Below are positions 47,484 through 60,480 of a stretch of DNA of 64,000 nucleotides, in pieces. Source of the stretch: Anaeramoeba flamelloides (lineage: Eukaryota; Metamonada; Anaeramoebidae). Every line of letters starts with the position of its first letter. Positions within the stretch are counted from its first letter, which is position 1. Below the pieces are notes generated by a model. That model did not search any database, was not told the DNA's origin, and worked only from the letters and a program-made list of their open reading frames with translations. The stretch lies in the NCBI GenBank assembly GCA_027625915.1, contig JANTQA010000044.1:992001-1056000 (forward strand). The letters are read 5' to 3'. Made by a program: the position numbers and the translations under genes.

Positions 47484-49097
47484 TTATTTTTTCACATTCC
47501 CCTTTCCATTTCCTTGTATTTCTTTAACCATCCAACTTTCAAATAAACCAATTTGCTCACCAATTTTCCCTTGCCACCATCCATCATCATCTTTCTTTAA
47601 TACAAAAAAAACCTGATCCTTTTTAAAAGAAAGTTCTGACTCGTCGTCTCCATTATAGCTGATTTTTGCCTTCACAACCATTTTTATTGAGGACTCGTTC
47701 CCTTTAAGGGAATCTAGAGATTCTCCACCTTCAAAAAAATAGCTGTATTCGTTTATTAAAAGGGTACATAATGCAAACGATTCATCAAAAATATTTCTTT
47801 TTCCATTGTTTGTTTTTAAATTGATATTTGTATCGATTAATATTGGGCCAAAGATTTGGGATAATGGGTTTGAAATGAAAAATTTTTTATTCATTCGATT
47901 GTCGATGTTATTGTTATTGTTATTGTTATTTTGATTTTTGTTTTTGTTTTTGTTTTTGTTTTTATTGATAATTTTATCGACTTCATTTTCTTTGTAAGTG
48001 TTTTGTTTTTTTGGGGTTAAGTCATAAAGTAGTTCAATCAGAATTTTTAATAAGTTTTTATTCTCACGTGGCAGCAACTGGATTAATGATTTGATTGAAA
48101 ACAATTTTGATTCCAAACTTTCTGTTGATGTTAATTTGTTTAGAAATTGTGGTGTACAGTTTGTTGTCAATAATGGGGACGGCAGCTTTCTTAAAAAATC
48201 AAGAAGCAAATTCGGAATCACGTACAGGTTAGTTTTTGGGAATTCTTCAGATACGGACTCGAGAACTTGGTAGTCATACAACTCCCTTAAATGTTTGATG
48301 TCTTTGTCTGGTAAAGCATAAATAAAGAGATCGTCTGTTCCCATACAGTATTCCCGAATGTGTTTGACACAATCAGTAACAACATTTGGAACCTTGTTTC
48401 GTGTGTTGTTTGGCAGATCAGGTTGAATTCTTAAAATGTTTTCTAATTGTTCACCAAAGATTTTTGTTTTTTTTTCTTTTTCTGGTTTGTCGGAAAGGTT
48501 ATTGATAAAAAAAAAAAAGAGGTAATTTTGAATAATTTAGTGTTATTTAAGAATGTTTGGCAATCGTGTTATTCTTGTTTAACCTTTTTTTGTTGCGTTT
48601 AGTTATTGTTAAAAAAAGGAGAGCACCAAAAGTTTTAAAAAGTGTTGTTCAAACTGTTTGGTTTGCCTATTTGAATTAGTTTGGTTAACACTTTTTTCAA
48701 AACTTTTATTTCTGGGTTTTTTAATACAACTGTACCAATTTTTTTCTTTTATTTTTTCTTTTTCTTATTATTTTTTTCATTTTTATTTTCTTTTTCTTGT
48801 GTATGGTGTAAACTTTTAAAAAAAAAGTAAAAGGATTCAAGACTAATTACCAAGGTTTTTTTTGCTAATTATTTTATCAAATTTTTCCTGTTTTTTTTTT
48901 TGGAGATGGAACTGGTGAAAGGTGATGATATAATCTTTTGGAAACCAACCCTTTTTGGAGTCAATTGTTAGCCCTTGCCACCATCCTTCTTGATCTTCGA
49001 ATTGGCCCAAAATCATAATTAAATCATCTTTTTTAAATGAGAGTTCATATTCAGACTTCCCAACGAAGTCTTGCATTGCAATACCTAGCCTGTTCAT
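47484..49097 (-). CDS. SH3-RhoGAP-SH3 protein lacking the arginine finger
   Basis: Two exons give 414 residues. Exon 1 (49097-48851) encodes SH3 domain 1 (residues 4-58: AMQDFVGKSEYELSF, DQEGWWQG, GWFPKDYI). The donor is CTTG/GTAATT. Exon 2 (48481-47484) begins after ACCAG in phase 1 with EKEKKTKIFGEQLENIL, the start of a RhoGAP domain (about residues 90-340: VPNVVTDCVKHIREY, LLLDFLRKLPSPLL, NPLSQIFGPIL). A Lys/Asn run interrupts the domain. SH3 domain 2 occupies residues 351-405 (KAKISYNGDDESELSF, DDGWWQGKIGEQIGLF). RhoGAP domains speed GTP hydrolysis on Rho-family GTPases with an Arg in GIFR; here the aligned motif is DLFIY, with Ile136 in place of that Arg. The nearby family Lys before FLRxLP is also Leu. 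The protein therefore probably binds a GTPase as scaffold or effector without catalysis. Confidence 0.88.
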
Positions 49098-49426
49098 TAG
49101 TAAAGATTGTAGTCAAGAAAAGTCAGGAATTTACAAAAGATTTTGAATGAAGAAAAAAGCAGAGTCTGAATTAAAATGGACGAGTAAAATTTTTAAATAA
49201 AAAAAATGAGAAAGTCAAAATATTTTTAGAGCTTTTTTGTCTCAAATATTATGTCCTACGCTTTTGTTTGAACTATTCGAAAGAAATATTTGATGAAATT
49301 GTCTAAAAATCTGTTATTTGTTGGAAAAAGATTTAAATTTTACCATTAAGGGTGCAAAAAGGTATGTTTGTTGATAAATCTGTTTTAAGAAGAAATTATG
49401 TTAATTTTTACGGTAAATTACTTATT
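49098..49426. other. Spacer upstream of the RhoGAP gene
   Basis: AT-rich presumed promoter region. No element was recognised. Confidence 0.4.
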
Positions 49427-49860
49427 TTAAGGATTATCTAAAACAAAGTCACCATGGGGGTCTTTAGAATTAAAACATCTGTGAATTAGACTCCTTATCT
49501 CTTGAGATCCAGAAGAACTATAAAATTTCGAAATTTTAGGAATACATAATATTTGGCGAGATCAGACAGTTAAATCGAAGATGGTAGTAAAAACCACAAA
49601 CCGGGCCATTCTTCTTCTAAGTCCCACTATTCTAGGATTTTTATTGGAAACGAGACAATACTTCAATTAGAAGAAACATGGTTGGGTTGAGGGTTTTTAC
49701 TACCATCTTCGATTTAACTGTCTGATCTCGCCAAATATTATGTATTCCTAAAATTTCGAAATTTTATAGTTCTTCTGGATCTCAAGAGATAAGGAGTCTA
49801 ATTCACAGATGTTTTAATTCGTAAGACCCCTGTGGCAGCTTTATTTTAGATAGTCCTTAA
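49427..49860. mobile_element. TTAA foldback MITE, family 5, compact copy
   Basis: 434 bp, flanked by TTAA, with arms of about 200 bases that are nearly exact complements (for example CTTATCTCTTGAGATCCAGA and ATTTGGCGAGATCAGACAGT, each present in both arms). The loop is only a few dozen bases. The complement at 49857 gives TTAAGGACTATCTAAAATAA. It is non-coding. The arm identity suggests a young or structurally maintained copy. Confidence 0.8.
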
Positions 49861-52800
49861 GAAGTTTAAAGAATTTTGGAGAATTAAAAAAAAAGTAAAG
49901 TCTGATTGTTTATTACAGGAGAAAAAGTGTAAATTAGATTCTAGATACTAATATACTATTATTTCCTTTAATGAGTTAGTAGCTCTTATTTATTCTTTTT
50001 TTTTTTCAAAGTTTAATAGAGTACTTTATTTTCTCAAAGATTTGATTAAACTTGATAAATACACTACTTTGGTATTTCTTGAGAAAAACTTTCTCATTTT
50101 TTAAAGAATTGATTTTGTATACTTATTTCTCAGTAAAAAGATGATATCCTTTTTGTTAAATCTTTTGAGATCGAAATATGAAAAGAAAAATTTGTTAAAC
50201 TTTTTGGTTTTACTGAGATCTCACTTTTGGTAATTTCTGAGGGCTTGTTTTGGATAGATAACCTGGAGAATTTATTCTTTGTTTGAAATTTTCAAAAAAA
50301 AATAAATCAAATATTGAATCTTATTAAACAGTAAAAATTGATCTATTCTTTTATTTTCCATAATTAATTAATTTCTTGAAATATAAAAGATTAACTAATT
50401 TATATTTTCAATTATTTAGACTATAATTAATGGACTTTTATGATTTAAATAAGTTATTTGATAATATTCCTTTATTTATTATTATTATAATTATTAATTT
50501 CAAATAGTTTTATTTTTATGAAAATATATAAAAATGAGATATAATTGTAAAGTTTATTTATACATTTAATCTTTTAATTATGTCAAACTCATTGAAATAA
50601 TTAAGATTTGGGTTATTATTTTTATTTTTTAAAGAATCATATTAATTTATATTTCAGTTAGATAATAAGTTTATTTTCTCAGATTTTCAAAAAATATTTG
50701 GTGGATATTTTTAATTTCATGACCCGGTGATTTTTTAATATTTTTTAATGGTTAATTAAGACAAAAAAATGATTTTAACTGTTCTTTCAATCAAAAAAAA
50801 TATAAAATTTTTTTTTAGATAAAAATAATTGTAATAATTATTTTCAAACAAGTTTATTTTATATTTTGATTAATTTTACACTATACTGATTTAATTTTCT
50901 TAGTATTTTTTGAATTATTAATTCACAGATAATGGAATCCAATTGTTCTTTTGATAATAATTTTTTTTGTTTGAATTAATTCGGAAATATTTATGTATTT
51001 ATGGAGAGAATGTAGATATTAAAAGAAAATTTATCACAATAAATTAGATAGAAGAAGAAAACCAATTCAAATATTACTATAAAATAATAATAATATCATA
51101 TAATGGAGAAAATTAAAAAAGTTTCCCGAGTCTTTTGGTTTTTGTTAATTTAAGAAGTAAAAAGAAAATTTTTTTATTTATTTTTTTTTTTTTCATTTCT
51201 TACTTTAAAAAAAAATAATCTAAGTTTTCTTCTGGTTCATTTTTGTTTTATTTTGAACATCTATTGATTTCCAGAATAAAAAGAAAAATATAAGAAAATA
51301 TATAAATGGTAATAGAATGATACCCCCCCTTTCAAAAGAAAAAAAAATAATTGATTTTTCTTGATATATTCATTAGTTTTATTCATCTGATATATAAACA
51401 TTTTTTCAATATTTTTTGAATTGTAATTAATAAATTTTTATTATTTGTTTTCCAAACAGGTCCAAATCTGGATATATTGTCTTTAAAAAATTATGAATCT
51501 CATTCAATAATGAAATACCAAATAATTATTTATATAAATTAGTATTAAATAAAATCGAATTATTAATTTTTACAAATATACACTTTTACCATTTTTTACA
51601 ATAAAAAAGTTTTATTTATGTTAAAAATATAGATAAGAAAATTCAAACCTGAAAAAATATAATTACAATTTTTGAAATCATAATTTACAGATTTTTTATT
51701 CCAAATTTTCACATAAAAAAGGTTAACAAAATGATTTTTTAGCTAATAAATGTCTTATATTGAAAATACATCCTAGTTCCAATATTTCTCAATATTTATT
51801 AAAATTTTCAAATAGTTTTTTTTCAACTTAACTTTCTCTAGAATATAAAAAGAAATAATTAAAAGAAAATAACAAAACAATTGGAATTAAATACACAATG
51901 AAAAAAAGAAAAAGAAAAAGAAAATCTAAATTTTATATGAAAAAAAAAAAAAAAAAAAAAAAAACTGAAATCAAAATTTGATAAGAATATTGGGATAAAA
52001 CAGCAAAAAAGCCTTCATTAACATTATAAAGCAAGTAAATTTTTTTTTTTTATTCTTAAATCATCATCAATATTAAAAATTAATTTTTCAACATTTTGAA
52101 ATATTTTCTTTTGTTTCATTTTAAGAGACTTAATTTTGTTGCTAGATTTTTGATTGTATAACAAATATTGATTATTAATTTTTAAAATATATTTTTTTAA
52201 GTTTTTTTTTATCGATTAAAAACTTTTTAATATTTTTTTTTTTTAGAATTGTTTAATTTAACCAAAATATCCATTAATTGTGTCTAAACAATTTAGATTC
52301 TTTTTTAATTTTATTTCACTATATTAATTATTAATTTTCAATTTAGAAGCTCAATTTTTATTTTTAGAAATTGTGAAAAGTATCAAAAGAATTATAATTC
52401 AAGTACTCAACAAATCTTTAAAAAAAACGATTTTTGAAAATCTAAAATTTCAGAAAAAATATTAAACAAATTGAAAAAAAAATGAAATTTCCCCTTTAAT
52501 TTAATAATTCTGATTTAAAATAAACTAAATTCCACTTAAAGTAGCCCAACCAAAATACAAAAAATCATTTTTTTTTTTTTTTCCTAAAGAATCAACTAAT
52601 ATAAGATTTTTTATAAAAAGAGAAATAATAAACTACCTCTTAAAGCAGATATTCAAATAAGAAATACCTGAAAAAACTGCCAATTTTCAAGAAAAAATAA
52701 AATGTTAAAAACAATTTTTCTGGGGCCTTTTTATTGAAATATGTTGTGCAAAATTATTCAATTTCTTTTTGAGAATTAAAATTGTTTAGAATATTTTTTT

Positions 52801-53179
52801 TTTTTTTTAAGAATAAATATCTTAAATTTTAAAAGAAAAAAAAGTCTCAATTGTTTAAATAGTAATTTGGGATATAAAAACTTTTTTTTTTGCAAATTAC
52901 CTTTCTTAAAAAAAATAAAAAAAAGTAAAGAAAAACAAAATACAAATACAAAAAAAAGTACTAACTAAATTAGAAAAAATGATCAGAATTTAAAAATTGA
53001 AATTTTATTTTGAGAATAATACTCAAATAAAATTATTGCCATTATTATATTTTCATGGTAATATTTGGTTTCCTTTGACTGAAAAAGAATTTAGGAATAT
53101 TATGGTTACTTTTATAATTAAAAAAAAAAGTATTCTTAATTTCAATTTAATAAAAGTTTTTCTGTTAATTGTTCCAAAA
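49861..53179. other. AT-rich desert
   Basis: No gene was recognised. It contains a (GAAAAA)n run near 51900-51925 and several poly-A/T tracts. A frame at 52997-53191 has no ATG and no family resemblance. Confidence 0.5.
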
Positions 53180-54112
53180 GGTCGGTTGTAAATAATTTTT
53201 TCAGTTAAAATTGCCCAGTTTTTATAAGTAAATTATATATGTAATAACATTTGAATTGATATTAGAAGAAGAAAATTATTTTGAAAATTTCAAAATTTTT
53301 TTCAATTTTTTTTTTTTTTTTTTTTAAGAAATGTAATTCAGTTGTAAATTTTATTTTATGGTTAGATCGATCCTAACATATTAAAAAGGTGTTATTCTAT
53401 TTTTATGAAATTGTGAAAATGGTTGTATAGAAATGATATTGATTTCACTTGTAATTTTATTTGATCTTCAATTTGAAATCAAAATGAATAATATTATTTT
53501 TTCTAAACGAGTCTCAAAGAATTTGAGCTTTTAAATTATTAAGAAACTCTATTTATTTATTAGTTATAAACCATTTTTCAGTTAAATGGGCCAAACTTTA
53601 ACGAGCGAATTAATTGATTGTGAGTTAGGTGTTTGAATGGATATTCAAAAAATAAAATTATTTTTTTGGAAATTTTCTAAATTGAAATTATTTCTTAATA
53701 TTTTATCTTTCTTTTTTTCATTGATACCTAATTGTATTGTAATTTTTTTTTTATTGTCAAGATCGATCGTCACTTTGTAAAAATGCTTTATTTTAATGTT
53801 ATTGAAACGATTGAAAATGATTATAGGAAAATAATATATTGGAATTCTTTTATACCTACCAATTTAAGATCAAAATGAACATTGTTCTTGTTTTTCTCCT
53901 ATATCCTTAAGAATTTAGGTTTTTCTATTTTTAAGAAAATCTATTGATTGATTTGTTAGTTTTCTTTCAGATCGAGATCAACAATTCTTTGGTGTGTACT
54001 ATTATTCTACATATTTTTTATTTGTTTTTCAAAGATCAATTATAAAAAATAATTGATATTTGAAAAAATTGGTTTTTTTTGGATACATTATACAGAAACA
54101 AAGCTTACTTTA
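53180..54112. mobile_element. Two family 6 copies, head to tail
   Basis: 53180-53572 and 53573-54112 both start with a GTTGTAAATAATTTTTTCAG-like end (second: GTTATAAACCATTTTTCAG) and share GTAATTCAGTTG, GATCGATC, and the AAGAAAATCTATTGATTGAT-like block with 7034-7749. The first copy lacks the last 160 or so bases. Neither carries the 146-bp insertion found in the 7 kb copy. Confidence 0.5.
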
Positions 54113-54500
54113 AGAAATTTCTTAGAACTTATGATCTCTATTTTCAAAGTATGGAAAATATAAATTAATAAAAGATATACAATTAATTTCAAAAAAAAAA
54201 AAGCCCAAATTCAGTTATTTACATAGAATTCTAAACAGCCTCCATAAAAAAAACCGAAATAATCAACAAAAGTGAATAATAATAAAAAAAAAATTTAATT
54301 AATAGTTTTATTAAATTAGGATGTTTAACTGGATAAAAAAATAAATTAATGAAAATTTTGGTAATTCTCAGTAATTAAAGAATTTTTAGAGATTTTTTTT
54401 TCCAAGAAATTTGAAATTAAATAAAAAAAAAAAAAAAAAGAGAAAAGAGAAAAGAGAAAAAAGGAAAAAAATAAAAAAAAATCATTTGGATTCATCTTTT
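54113..54500. other. Spacer 3' of the coiled-coil gene
   Basis: A/T-rich with purine runs (AGAGAAAAGAGAAAAGAG near 54440). No gene was recognised. Confidence 0.4.
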
Positions 54501-57500
54501 TTAAAAGAAATCATTATCCAAATCTATATCGCTAAAACCCTCGGTATCTTGAACTTCCTTTTCCATATTTTCAATCTCATCATTTAATTTTCTCATTGTC
54601 ATTTCAAAAGCTAATTTGGTTTTACGATTTTTTTCGGATAATCTTTGTTGGTCATTTTTAGCCTTCAAAAGGAGATTTGTGAGTACTTGATTTTTTTTTT
54701 CAAAAAGCTTTCGAGCGATTTCTTCTGATTCGTCTTTAATGTAGACTGTTTTGTTAAAGGGTAACCCGTCCTGTTTGGTGATAGTGATTGAAGGTTGATT
54801 GTTGACTTTGCGTATCGTGTTTATTAAGGAGCTTGTTAAGGAGATGAATCTGCGGGTGGAGGGGTGTTGGTAATTGACATTAAAGCTTTCGTATCGATTT
54901 ATATTTGTTTGGTTTAACAATCCCCTTGCAACTTTTGGCCCATCGGTATAACGAGTCCACAGCAAATTTTTCAAAACATTTTTTTCAACAGATCTATACT
55001 CTTCGAGTACCTTATTTAAGTAATCCATTTTGCATTCAAGGACGAAATTATGGATTTGTAACTCATTAATTTGGTTTAGTAATGAGATTTTATCTTTTTG
55101 GATATTGATATTATTTGGTAAGTTACTAGACCTTCTTGAACTGTTTTCCCCTCGGTTTAAATTATTATCCTGAAGATTGATTTTGGGTTCAAAGGAATTT
55201 CTTTTCTTTTTCAATTTTCCCTTGTCTTTTTTTTCTTCATCTTCCTTTTCCTGATATAATTGATTAATTAAATCTTGTCTTTGCTTCAATTGTTGTCGAT
55301 ATTTTCTTATTTTATTTTGCAAATCTTTGATTGTATTTTTCAAACCATCATTTTCATTTTTCAAATACTCATTCTCATTTTTCAAATCATCATTTTCGTT
55401 TTCTAATTCTTCATTTAAATTATTTCTCAAAGAATTATTCCCTGTACTTCTTCTGTTGCTTTTACGGCTGGAATAGAAACTACTTGGTTTTAATAATTCA
55501 TCTTCTTCTAATTGTTGTTTTAAATTATTGTTCTCCTTTTTCAATTTATTAATTTGTGAATTATTTACAAAATTTTGGTTATTTAAATCATCAATTTCAT
55601 TCTCTTTATCATTGTTATCCCTTTTCAATTGATTATTTTCTTGAAGAATTTGTTTGTTTTTCTTTTTTAAGTCATCGTTTTCATTTTCTAATTGCTGATT
55701 ACGATCATTCAAATTTTCTAATTTATTTTTCAAATTATTGATTCCAGACCTTCTTCTATTACTGGAATATAAGACGTTTGGCTTTGTTGGCTTTAATAAT
55801 TCATCCTCTTCTTTTTGCTTTTTTAAATTATTGTTCTCCTTTTTCAATTTATTAATTTGTGAATTATTTACAAAATTTTGGTTATTTAAATCATCAATTT
55901 CATTCTCTTTATCATTGTTATCCCTTTTCAATTGATTATTTTCTTGAAGAATTTGTTTGTTTTTCTTTTTTAAGTCATCGTTTTCATTTTCTAATTGCTG
56001 ATTACGATCATTCAAATTTTCCAATTTATTTTTCAAATTATTGATGCCAGACCTTCTTCTATTACTGGAATACAAAACGTTTGGCTTTGTTGGCTTTAAT
56101 AATTCTAATTCTTGTTCTTCTTTTTGCTTTTTTAAATCGCCATTTACTTTTTTCAAATTATTATTCGAATTATTAAGATATGCAATTTTTTTTTGATTTC
56201 TTTTTAATTGGTTTTCTTTCTCTTGATTGTCCTCTTGTAAATCATTAATTTTATTTTTCAAATCCTCATTCTCATTTTTCAAATTCTCGTTATCATTTTT
56301 CAAATCATCATTTTCGTTTTCTAATTCTTCATTTAAATTATTTAAATTATCATTGTTTAGTTTCAATTTATTAAGTTCCTTTTTCAAATTTCTATTTTGC
56401 TTTGGTATTTGTAAATTCAAATCTTCATTTTTTTTTTCCAAATTCTCGTTTAAATTGCTAAGCAAATTGATTTGTTTTTGGTTCCTTCTGATTTGCGTTT
56501 CCAAATTTTTCATTTCGTTATTTCGATTCAATAAATCTTGATTCAACGTATCGTTTTCAATTGTTAAATTGTTATTTTCATTTCTATATTTATTTGTTTC
56601 AAAATTAAGTTCCTTAATTTTCAGATTTAATAAGGTTATTTGTTGCTCGAGTGTTTGAATTTCAATTTCTAAATCAGTAATTTCGTTACGAAGTGTTTCC
56701 AAAGTTTCGATTTTATGGAAATTTGATTTTGGCTTTCTTAACGATCTTAATTTCTCAATAAATTGGCTACTAAGTAATAACTGATTGGACAAATTGCTAT
56801 TCTGTTGTTGGAAATCATTCAAGATTCGTTTTTTTTCTTCAATAAGTGTACTTAAGCTTTCGTTGATTTCGTCATCCTTTAGATTCTTCTGTGGTGTTGG
56901 CTTCAATACCGAGCGAATTTGTGGTTCCCTTTTCAGCTGTGTGTTTAGTCTTTCAATTTCAATCTCTTTCAATTTCAAATTCCTATTCAATTCTTTAATT
57001 TTTTCATTTAGTAATCTCAATTCAAGATCCCCGTTATCGTGGTTTTTTAATGCAAGTTCTAGTCCATGGATTTTCTTTTCTGCATTGATCAATTGCTTTT
57101 GTAATTCCAAATTTCTATTTCGGTATTTCCTAATCTCATTGAAATTGTCTTTGTCATTGTCATCCTCATCGTCATCCTCACCTTCGTCGTCGTCGCTCTT
57201 TTGATCTTTTAATTTATATTTATAATCAATTAATTCTTTGTCTTGTTGTAAAATTTGTTCTTTTAATTTCTTGATTTCATCATTTGCATCTTGATATTTC
57301 CTTTTTAATTCTTCATCCTCAGAATCAGATTTGGTTCCAAAGTCACTCTCGTCGTCATCTTGATCAGATCTCGTTGCTAATTTTTTTTTGAGATCATTCA
57401 AATCCTTTTGTAAAGACCCGTTCTTGGATTTATATCGATCAATTCGACGATCTCTTTTTTTAATTTCAGACATTAGTCTTAAATTGTCATTTAGTAATTT

Positions 57501-58529
57501 TTCTTCACTCATCTTGTTATCCTTTTTAGTTCTTTCGCTATTCTCTTGTTCTAATCCCTCAACTTGAATTTTTTCTCCTTTAGATTTGGATTTGTTTTTC
57601 CTTTGTTCGTCTTGTAATTTCCTTTGTAAAGAACTTAATTGCCTATTCAATTTTTCTCCATTTCGTTTTTCATTTTGTAGCTCATCACGTAAGTTGTCTA
57701 ATTCATCCTGCGCCTTGTTACGTTCTGTTCTTACCTCGTCAAGTTCCTTTTCCAGTGATTGTAACTCTTCGTTCAGTTCTTCGCTATCTTGAGTAAAGCT
57801 AGTATTGTTTTTAAACTTGTTTATTTGCCTTTCTTTGTTTTTTAAATCTTGTTCCAGTCGTTGGATTTTTTCTTCATATAACTGTTTACTGTTTTCATAT
57901 GCCTTTTGAGTATATCTGCTTTCTTCGTCAGACCCAGATCCAGAATTAGAGTCTTCGTTGTTTCGATTTAATAACTTTTCAAATAATTCCTTATTTTGGT
58001 CAGAGAGCTTTTTGTTTTGTTTCTTCAAATATTCATTCGACTCCACCAAGGTTTGAATTTCTTCATTTTTTTCTCGTATCTGCTGATAAAGCCTTGAGTT
58101 GTCTTCCAATTCAAACCTGTTGCTTTTGTTGTCATTGTCTTTATTAATTTCCTTTTCTAACCTTTTAATTTTTTTTTTGAGTTTGTCATTCTCCAAGATT
58201 AAGGGATCATTCAAATTTTTGGGACTTGAAAACCTCGATTTGTTTTTGTTATTTTGTTCTGATTCTAATTGTAATTTCTCTTTGATTGACTTACGGAGAG
58301 AGCCTTGTAACTCATTGATTGTTTGGTTTAAATTCTCTACTTCTCTTTGGTATCGACTTATTGCTTGTTCATGAATACTTTGGGATTATTTATGAGATAA
58401 GTTTTGTTTTGGGTTTTTTGTTTGTTTTGGGTTTTTTTTTTTTATTATTTGTTTTTTTTTTTTTTTTTGTTTAGGTTTCTTTTTTAAAAAGGAAGAAAAA
58501 AAAGAAAAAATCTACTTGTTTGTGTTCAT
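54501..58529 (-). CDS. Very long coiled-coil protein with a recent internal duplication
   Basis: The large exon (58377-54501) is open throughout but has no early in-frame ATG. A short first exon at 58529-58516 (ATGAACACAAACAA, donor AA/GTAGAT) joins in phase 2 after the CCCAAAG acceptor and gives 1,296 residues starting MNTNNIHEQAISRYQ. Almost the whole protein is heptad-rich coiled coil of Glu, Lys, Asn, Leu and Gln, with an acidic Asp/Glu block around residue 400. Residues encoded at about 55500-56105 are two near-identical 101-residue repeats starting LLKPTKPNVLYSSNRRRSG, followed by the start of a third, diverged one. The last 190 or so residues are less repetitive (KNVLKNLLWTRYTDGPKVAR, STRRFISLTSSLINTIRKV) and end in an acidic tail. 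No family could be named; a structural, centrosomal or Golgi-tether role is typical of such proteins but is not shown here. Confidence 0.85.
55500..56105 (-). repeat. Tandem 303-bp coding duplication
   Basis: Two head-to-tail units of 303 bases inside the coiled-coil gene, nearly identical at DNA level; each encodes LLKPTKPNVLYSSNRRRSG through NNNLK. The length is a multiple of three, so the frame is kept. A weaker third unit follows on the C-terminal side (LLKPSSFYSSRKSNRRSTG). Confidence 0.85.
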
Positions 58530-59782
58530 TTTAAATTCTTGTTAAAATGTTTTTGTTTCTTTACTCTTGTTTGGGAAAATAACGGTTTTTTTTTTTAAAA
58601 ATTTTGATTCCTAAACAAAAAGAACAAAGTTTATGATAAAAAATGAAAAAATAAATCTTCATTCAATTTCAAGATTGTTTTGGGAAATATTTTTTTTTAT
58701 TGTCATTTATAGTTAATTAAGAAATATTTTGAAGACTTTTCATTTATTTGTAATTATTCCTTCACATTTTTATCTTAATGTTTGATTATTATTTTTGGGA
58801 TTAAAATTTTTTTTTTCTTTTGGTGAAATGATCTTTCTTTTACTCAAAACGAAATTTATCACTTTTAAGTGAATATCAATTCTCCTCTTGGAAGTGGCCC
58901 AAACCCCTGTGATAAAGATACTAGTTAAAGTAGAACTTATTTAATATAACAATAGTTTTCAATCACTTGATGGTGTTCTGTGACATTATAAAATGATAAA
59001 ATTTTTCTTCAGTTCATCTTTTTCCAATAAATTAGGAGTGATATTTTTTTTAGAAGAGCAGATCACACAAATTAGTTTAGTAAACGCAACATAAGACCAC
59101 TCACTGAAAATAAAAAGATATTACCTTATTTATTTTTTTTGATATTGATATTTCCATAATGATAAATAAAATACAAATTTTTTTAATTTAAGGTATTTAT
59201 GAAACATCAAAATGAAAAATGTGATAAAAATAATTAAATTGTTTTTTCCTCTGTGATTTTATTTTTCTAATTTAAATTTTGAATTTTATTCTAAAGATTT
59301 ATGTCCAAAATTAACCCAATTATTATCAGAGTCAGGGAAAAGCAGCCACTTTTATAAGAGTGTCTCATTTTTATAAAACTGTTATCTATTGTATAAATTA
59401 CCACGCTTTTATTATTTTTTAATCAAAAATTTCAAGGATCCAACAGAAAAAGTCAACTTTATTCTTGATGGACAATTTATTTCGATCACATCTTTTATTA
59501 TTTCTTCTTCTGTGCCTATTTAAACAAAAAAACTTGAAAGAAACTTTGAAAATTATAAATTATGATCTTGAATAAAAATAAATCAAAATAAAAAGTAGTC
59601 AAAAAACCACATTTAATATAGACTTCAAGAAACAAATCTAAATTAAAAATTAATTATGGAAGTAAAATCATTTTTTAAATTTTGAATACCATCATTTATC
59701 TGAAATTGAATTCTTCAAATCATTTCTTTAATCAAATACATTGGTATTTTAATAAATACGAGAGTAGAATATATCCTAGTAT
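58530..59782. other. AT-rich spacer
   Basis: Presumed promoter region of the coiled-coil gene at the left. No other feature was recognised. Confidence 0.45.
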
Positions 59783-60480
59783 ATTAGTAAAAAAATTACC
59801 TCTGGCATGAAAAAAATAAATGAAAATATTTTGAATTGTGGATATTAGGAAAATTGTTGTCTAATTTCAAATATTTTCAATCAAATCTATTTTATAAATA
59901 ACCATTTTTTTTTTTTAGAATCTACAGTCAGTTCCACTTTCAAGGCATACACTTTCAACGGAATTTAAAGTGTAAGAAAAATCTCAAATTCAGGGATAAA
60001 ATTCAAATTCTTTTAAAATAATATGTGTAAAAAAAAAATCCAAAAAATGTGAAATAATTTGAGATATTTATTGTGCCTTAAATATCTTCCAAAGTTTGTG
60101 TCTTAAAAGTGGAACTAACTGTAGTAATAACCCTACCCAAAGTTCATTAAAGTAGGGTATCTAATGAATACTCAAGTAATTGTTTGATAGCATACATAGA
60201 TCGACTTTTTTGGAAAAACAATCTATTTTATTCAAAATTTAGTAGAGTTTTGTAAAGGATGTTTTTTATTCTTGTTTTTTTGATTACTTGAATGGTGTTT
60301 TGAACACAATAATTTCATTAATCATTTTGATAAGTGACTGAGTTATAATTTTAAAAATTTGATTCTAAAAAAAAAAGGATTTGATTTTAATTGAAAAAAA
60401 ATATCTAACAATTTTCCTAATATTCACGATTAAAAATCTTGTCAGGGATTTTTTTCAGGTCCGGTCTTTTTTCATTGATA
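59783..60480. mobile_element. TA-type MITE, family 3, copy 3, split by an insertion
   Basis: The left end TATTAGTAAAAAAATTACC and the right end GGTCTTTTTTCATTGATA correspond to the ends of 40880-41375. The interior matches on both sides of a 197-bp family 4 element at 59925-60121. It is non-coding and more diverged than copy 1. Confidence 0.7.
59925..60121. mobile_element. Tc1/mariner-like MITE, family 4, copy 3, nested
   Basis: Starts CAGTCAGTTCCACTTTCAAG and ends with the complement, AGTGGAACTAACTG, with TA on both sides. In copy 1 of family 3 the same point reads GAATCAAGTAATAA without an insertion, so the target and its duplication are clear. Confidence 0.85.

Noticed and set aside
52997-53191. 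Frame reading FYFENNTQIKLLPLLYFHGN
   Set aside because: No ATG start and no supporting exon; likely chance.
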